Shown piece by piece: positions 13,317 through 15,181 of a DNA stretch of 15,181 nucleotides. Under the pieces are notes generated by a model. The model was given only the letters and a program-made list of their open reading frames with translations. It ran no database searches and was not told where the DNA came from. This stretch comes from JBPCOB01 sp051000715 (GTDB taxonomy: Bacteria > Actinomycetota > Actinomycetes > JALYNC01), in contig JBPCOB010000195.1 of the NCBI GenBank assembly GCA_051000715.1, forward strand, positions 1 through 15,181, given 5' to 3'. Position 1 is the first letter of the stretch. Each line of letters starts with the position of its first letter. The translations under genes and the position numbers were made by a program.

Positions 13317-13643
13317 GGCGTCTGGGTCAGCTCTGGCGCGACAGGCCGGCGCCCCGGGCGCGACCTGCGCCGAGCGACTGGCTCGGCAGGCCGCGAAGAG
13401 GTAGCTCGAAGGCCGTATCGACTGTCAGCCGCGCCTCGTTATCAGCCCGGCTACGGCAAGACCCCGGCAAGACCCAGTTTGTGATCATGCTAAGCAGAAT
13501 GCTACCTTGGCCCGGCAGGTGGCAGCAGTTATCTTCATCAGAAGCGCTTGCCCGCAGACAACATATGTTGAGCGCTTCTTGGGCATACCGACGGGACCGT
13601 CGTCTTCTTGTTCTGCAGACGATGTACATCGAGAGGAAGATCC
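13317..13643 (+). promoter_or_regulatory. Intergenic region with candidate promoter before the propeller gene
   Basis: No protein-like frame is visible. The right half is noticeably richer in A and T than its surroundings. A candidate promoter has TTGTGA (13479-13484) and TACCTT (13503-13508) separated by 18 bp. Downstream of it lie the nested palindromes at 13540-13579 and a further perfect palindrome GATGTACATC at 13621-13630, immediately before the ribosome binding site. Confidence 0.45.
13540..13579. promoter_or_regulatory. Nested palindromes, operator-like
   Basis: AGAAGCGCT (13540-13548) and AGCGCTTCT (13571-13579) are exact inverted repeats. Between them lies a perfect 12-bp palindrome CAACATATGTTG (13559-13570). 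The left arm also contains AAGCGCTT, itself palindromic. The layout, downstream of a plausible promoter and about 65 bp before the GTG, fits a repressor-binding region, though an RNA hairpin in the leader is also possible. Confidence 0.55.
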
Positions 13644-14963
13644 GTGCGGTTTCTGAAGGCTGTCGTCGTCGCGGCCGTCGTGTTGGCGCTGTTTCCCGGC
13701 CGCGCCCTGGCTGCGAACCCGTACCCGCCGGACCCGTCCTGGCAGATCGGCGGCGCCACGGACGCCGTGGTGCGCAGCGTCGTCTTCTCCGCAAGCACCA
13801 TGTACATCGGGGGAAGGTTCAACACCGTCCGCCCGCCCGGCGTATCGCCGAGCGACGGCACTCGGGACGTGGTGCGTCACAACGTCGCGGCCTTCGACCG
13901 GGCGAGCGGCAACCTGTTGCCGTGGGACCCCGACGCGAACGGCGCGGTGTTCTCGCTCGCGCTGACCGGCGGGAACGTCTACCTGGGCGGCGCCTTCACC
14001 CAGGTGGGATCGACCCCGAGGGCCAAGTTCGCCGCGGTCGACCCGACCAGCGGAGTGGTGGACTCCAATATCACCGTGACCGCCGGTGCCACGATCAACG
14101 TCATCAAGGTGGGGCCGAACGGCAACCTGTTCCTGGGTGGCGCCTTCGGCAAGATCAACGGCTCGACCCGGTCACGCCTGGCCGAGATCACCACGGCCGG
14201 AGCGTTGGTGTCCACCTGGAAGCCGAACGTGGCCCAGTACTACGGCGACACCACGTTGTGCCCGCCGCGGTGCAATCCGGTGGTGTTCACCATCGATTTC
14301 TCGAGCAACGGGGGCACCGTCTACTTCGGTGGCCACTTTGGCCTGGTCAACGGCGTGCAGCGCAACGAGGCGGCGTCGGTGGCCCTCACCGACGCATCGA
14401 GCTGCGCGACAGCGTCTTGCGTTTCGGCCTGGAACCCCAGCATCTTCTCGCCGCGCAACTGCCCGACCTGCAAGCAGGTGGAGACGAGCCGCGTCTACGC
14501 GCTGCACGTCACGCCGACGAGGGCCTACGCCTGCGGAGGCTACTTCCGGGTCAACTACACCGCGACCCAGTCCACCGCGACGACCCGCTACAACGTCGCC
14601 GCCTTCAACCTGACCGACGGCACGGTGCTGCCTCGCGCCACCTTCGACGCCGAGGATGACGGCGACACCACCGGCTGCGACCTGCGCAACAACGTCCTCT
14701 ACCTCGGTGGCCACTTCAACTATGTGGGCAAGGCCTGCCCCTGCACCGCGACGAACTCGGCCATTCGCCATCACGTCGCCGTCGTCGACGCCACCACCGG
14801 AGCCTTGCTTCCTTGGAACCCCGGCGCGAACTCCAACCACGGCGTCTACACGATCACGGCCGACCCCAACTCCACCTCCGTCGGCTTCGGGGGCTACTTC
14901 ACGACGTTCGGTGGAACGAGCCAACAGGGGATAGCCAAGTACTCGACGAACCTCCCTGGCTGA
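13644..14963 (+). CDS. Exported seven-repeat beta-propeller protein (delta-60 repeat type)
   Basis: A 439-residue secreted protein. The signal peptide is short and classical (RFLK, then VVVAAVVLALF, cleavage ALA|AN after residue 23). The mature part has seven copies of an aromatic/hydrophobic-x-G-G-x-F strand motif: YIGGRF (54), YLGGAF (113), FLGGAF (163), YFGGHF (227), YACGGYF (295), YLGGHF (353) and GFGGYF (starting at 414). They are spaced 50-68 residues apart and most are preceded by an AAFD..SG.LLPWDP-like turn. This matches delta-60/DUF5122-type repeats and predicts a seven-bladed propeller. Paired cysteines (CPPRC, CPTC, CPC) suggest disulfides. No catalytic motif is seen, so binding is more likely than catalysis. 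GTG at 13644 follows GAGAGGAAGA with good spacing; upstream in-frame codons are not protein-like. A terminator-like hairpin follows. Confidence 0.85.
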   Translation: MRFLKAVVVAAVVLALFPGRALAANPYPPDPSWQIGGATDAVVRSVVFSASTMYIGGRFNTVRPPGVSPSDGTRDVVRHNVAAFDRASGNLLPWDPDANGAVFSLALTGGNVYLGGAFTQVGSTPRAKFAAVDPTSGVVDSNITVTAGATINVIKVGPNGNLFLGGAFGKINGSTRSRLAEITTAGALVSTWKPNVAQYYGDTTLCPPRCNPVVFTIDFSSNGGTVYFGGHFGLVNGVQRNEAASVALTDASSCATASCVSAWNPSIFSPRNCPTCKQVETSRVYALHVTPTRAYACGGYFRVNYTATQSTATTRYNVAAFNLTDGTVLPRATFDAEDDGDTTGCDLRNNVLYLGGHFNYVGKACPCTATNSAIRHHVAVVDATTGALLPWNPGANSNHGVYTITADPNSTSVGFGGYFTTFGGTSQQGIAKYSTNLPG

Positions 14964-14984
14964 GTCCCCTGGGGCGAACAGCTT

Positions 14985-15013
14985 GCCCAGGAGGCCGGGC
15001 GCGGCGTCTGGGC
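14985..15013. terminator. Possible bidirectional terminator between convergent genes
   Basis: GCCCAG (14985-14990) pairs with CTGGGC (15008-15013), with a short inner GCC/GGC stem. An alternative pairing is TTGCCC with GGGCAA (14983-14988 and 15015-15020). It lies between the propeller gene's stop and the minus-strand gene ending at 15039. It is weaker than the hairpin at 13279 and has no T-run. Confidence 0.4.
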
Positions 15014-15038
15014 CGGGCAATCGGGTAACCGCTGCCGG

Positions 15039-15181
15039 CTAGCGGACCTGGACGCCCCAGACGTCGAAGGTCCAGTCAAGTTGCCCTGGTATCGGCGGGA
15101 CGCCCTCGTGGCGAGTCACCCGGAATGCCTGTCCGGCACTGCGTACGACGCCGCCCAGCGGCCAGGAGCCCAGTGCCGCAC
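15039..15181 (-). CDS. C-terminal end of an unidentified minus-strand gene (partial)
   Basis: Reading leftwards from the window edge, 46 codons end in TAG at 15041-15039. The peptide, which includes LGSWPLGGVVRSAG and ends LDWTFDVWGVQVR, has a natural residue mix. The other two minus frames contain early stops. I do not recognise the family. It converges on the propeller gene with a hairpin between them. The rest lies outside the window. Confidence 0.5.
   Translation of the reverse strand, partial: AALGSWPLGGVVRSAGQAFRVTRHEGVPPIPGQLDWTFDVWGVQVR

Overview
The window is very GC-rich, uses GTG starts freely, has several 4-bp GTGA gene overlaps and carries cell-wall glycopolymer genes of Gram-positive type. 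It looks like a chromosomal segment of a high-GC Actinomycetota. I cannot assign the family or genus from sequence alone.

Layout. (1) Positions 1-2000 are a patchwork, and much of it is debris: a 13-bp inverted repeat in front of a 46-codon ORF; a tRNA 3'-end-like remnant (about 381-409); a full-length aminoglycoside-3'-phosphotransferase-like gene (495-1262, +); a hemerythrin gene cut off on its N-terminal side (1309-about 1680, -); a second copy of part of the 46-codon ORF (68-bp direct repeat, 129-196 and 1706-1773, 62/68 identical); and a tRNA-Arg(ACG)-like sequence without its D-arm (about 1919-1973). This is the signature of a rearranged or integration-prone spot. (2) 2112-2633 is a DinB/DUF664 family gene. 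(3) 2712-5137 (+) is a three-gene set: a Wzm/TagG-type ABC permease, a Wzt/TagH-type ATPase without a carbohydrate-binding tail, and a CDP-alcohol phosphotransferase. (4) 10953-5154 (-) is a convergent operon joined by GTGA overlaps: a 1164-residue fusion of a family-2 glycosyltransferase, a beta-rich middle and a TagF-like polyol-phosphate transferase, then a separate TagF-like gene, then a separate family-2 glycosyltransferase. (5) 11296-13263 and 13644-14963 (+) encode two exported proteins. The first is a 655-residue protein of unknown function. The second is a seven-repeat predicted beta-propeller. A strong hairpin terminator and a palindrome-rich, operator-like intergenic region separate them. 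(6) At the right edge the last 46 codons of an unrecognised minus-strand gene enter the window.

How it fits together. The two central operons form a coherent cell-surface glycopolymer (teichoic-acid-like) module. The glycosyltransferase and TagF-type enzymes would build a sugar/polyol-phosphate chain from nucleotide-activated donors in the cytoplasm. The CDP-alcohol phosphotransferase would make a phosphodiester-linked lipid or headgroup. The ABC pair would carry the lipid-linked chain across the membrane. No TagO-like priming enzyme or wall ligase is in the window, so the polymer's initiation and attachment must be encoded elsewhere. The exported proteins next door may be surface partners, but nothing in the sequence proves this.

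No CRISPR array, transposase, integrase or rRNA was seen. The points most worth a second look are the fused and split paralogous enzymes, the His in place of the last Asp of the CDP-alcohol phosphotransferase motif, the unexplained 655-residue exported protein, the nested palindromes at 13540-13630, and the scar-like first 2 kb.
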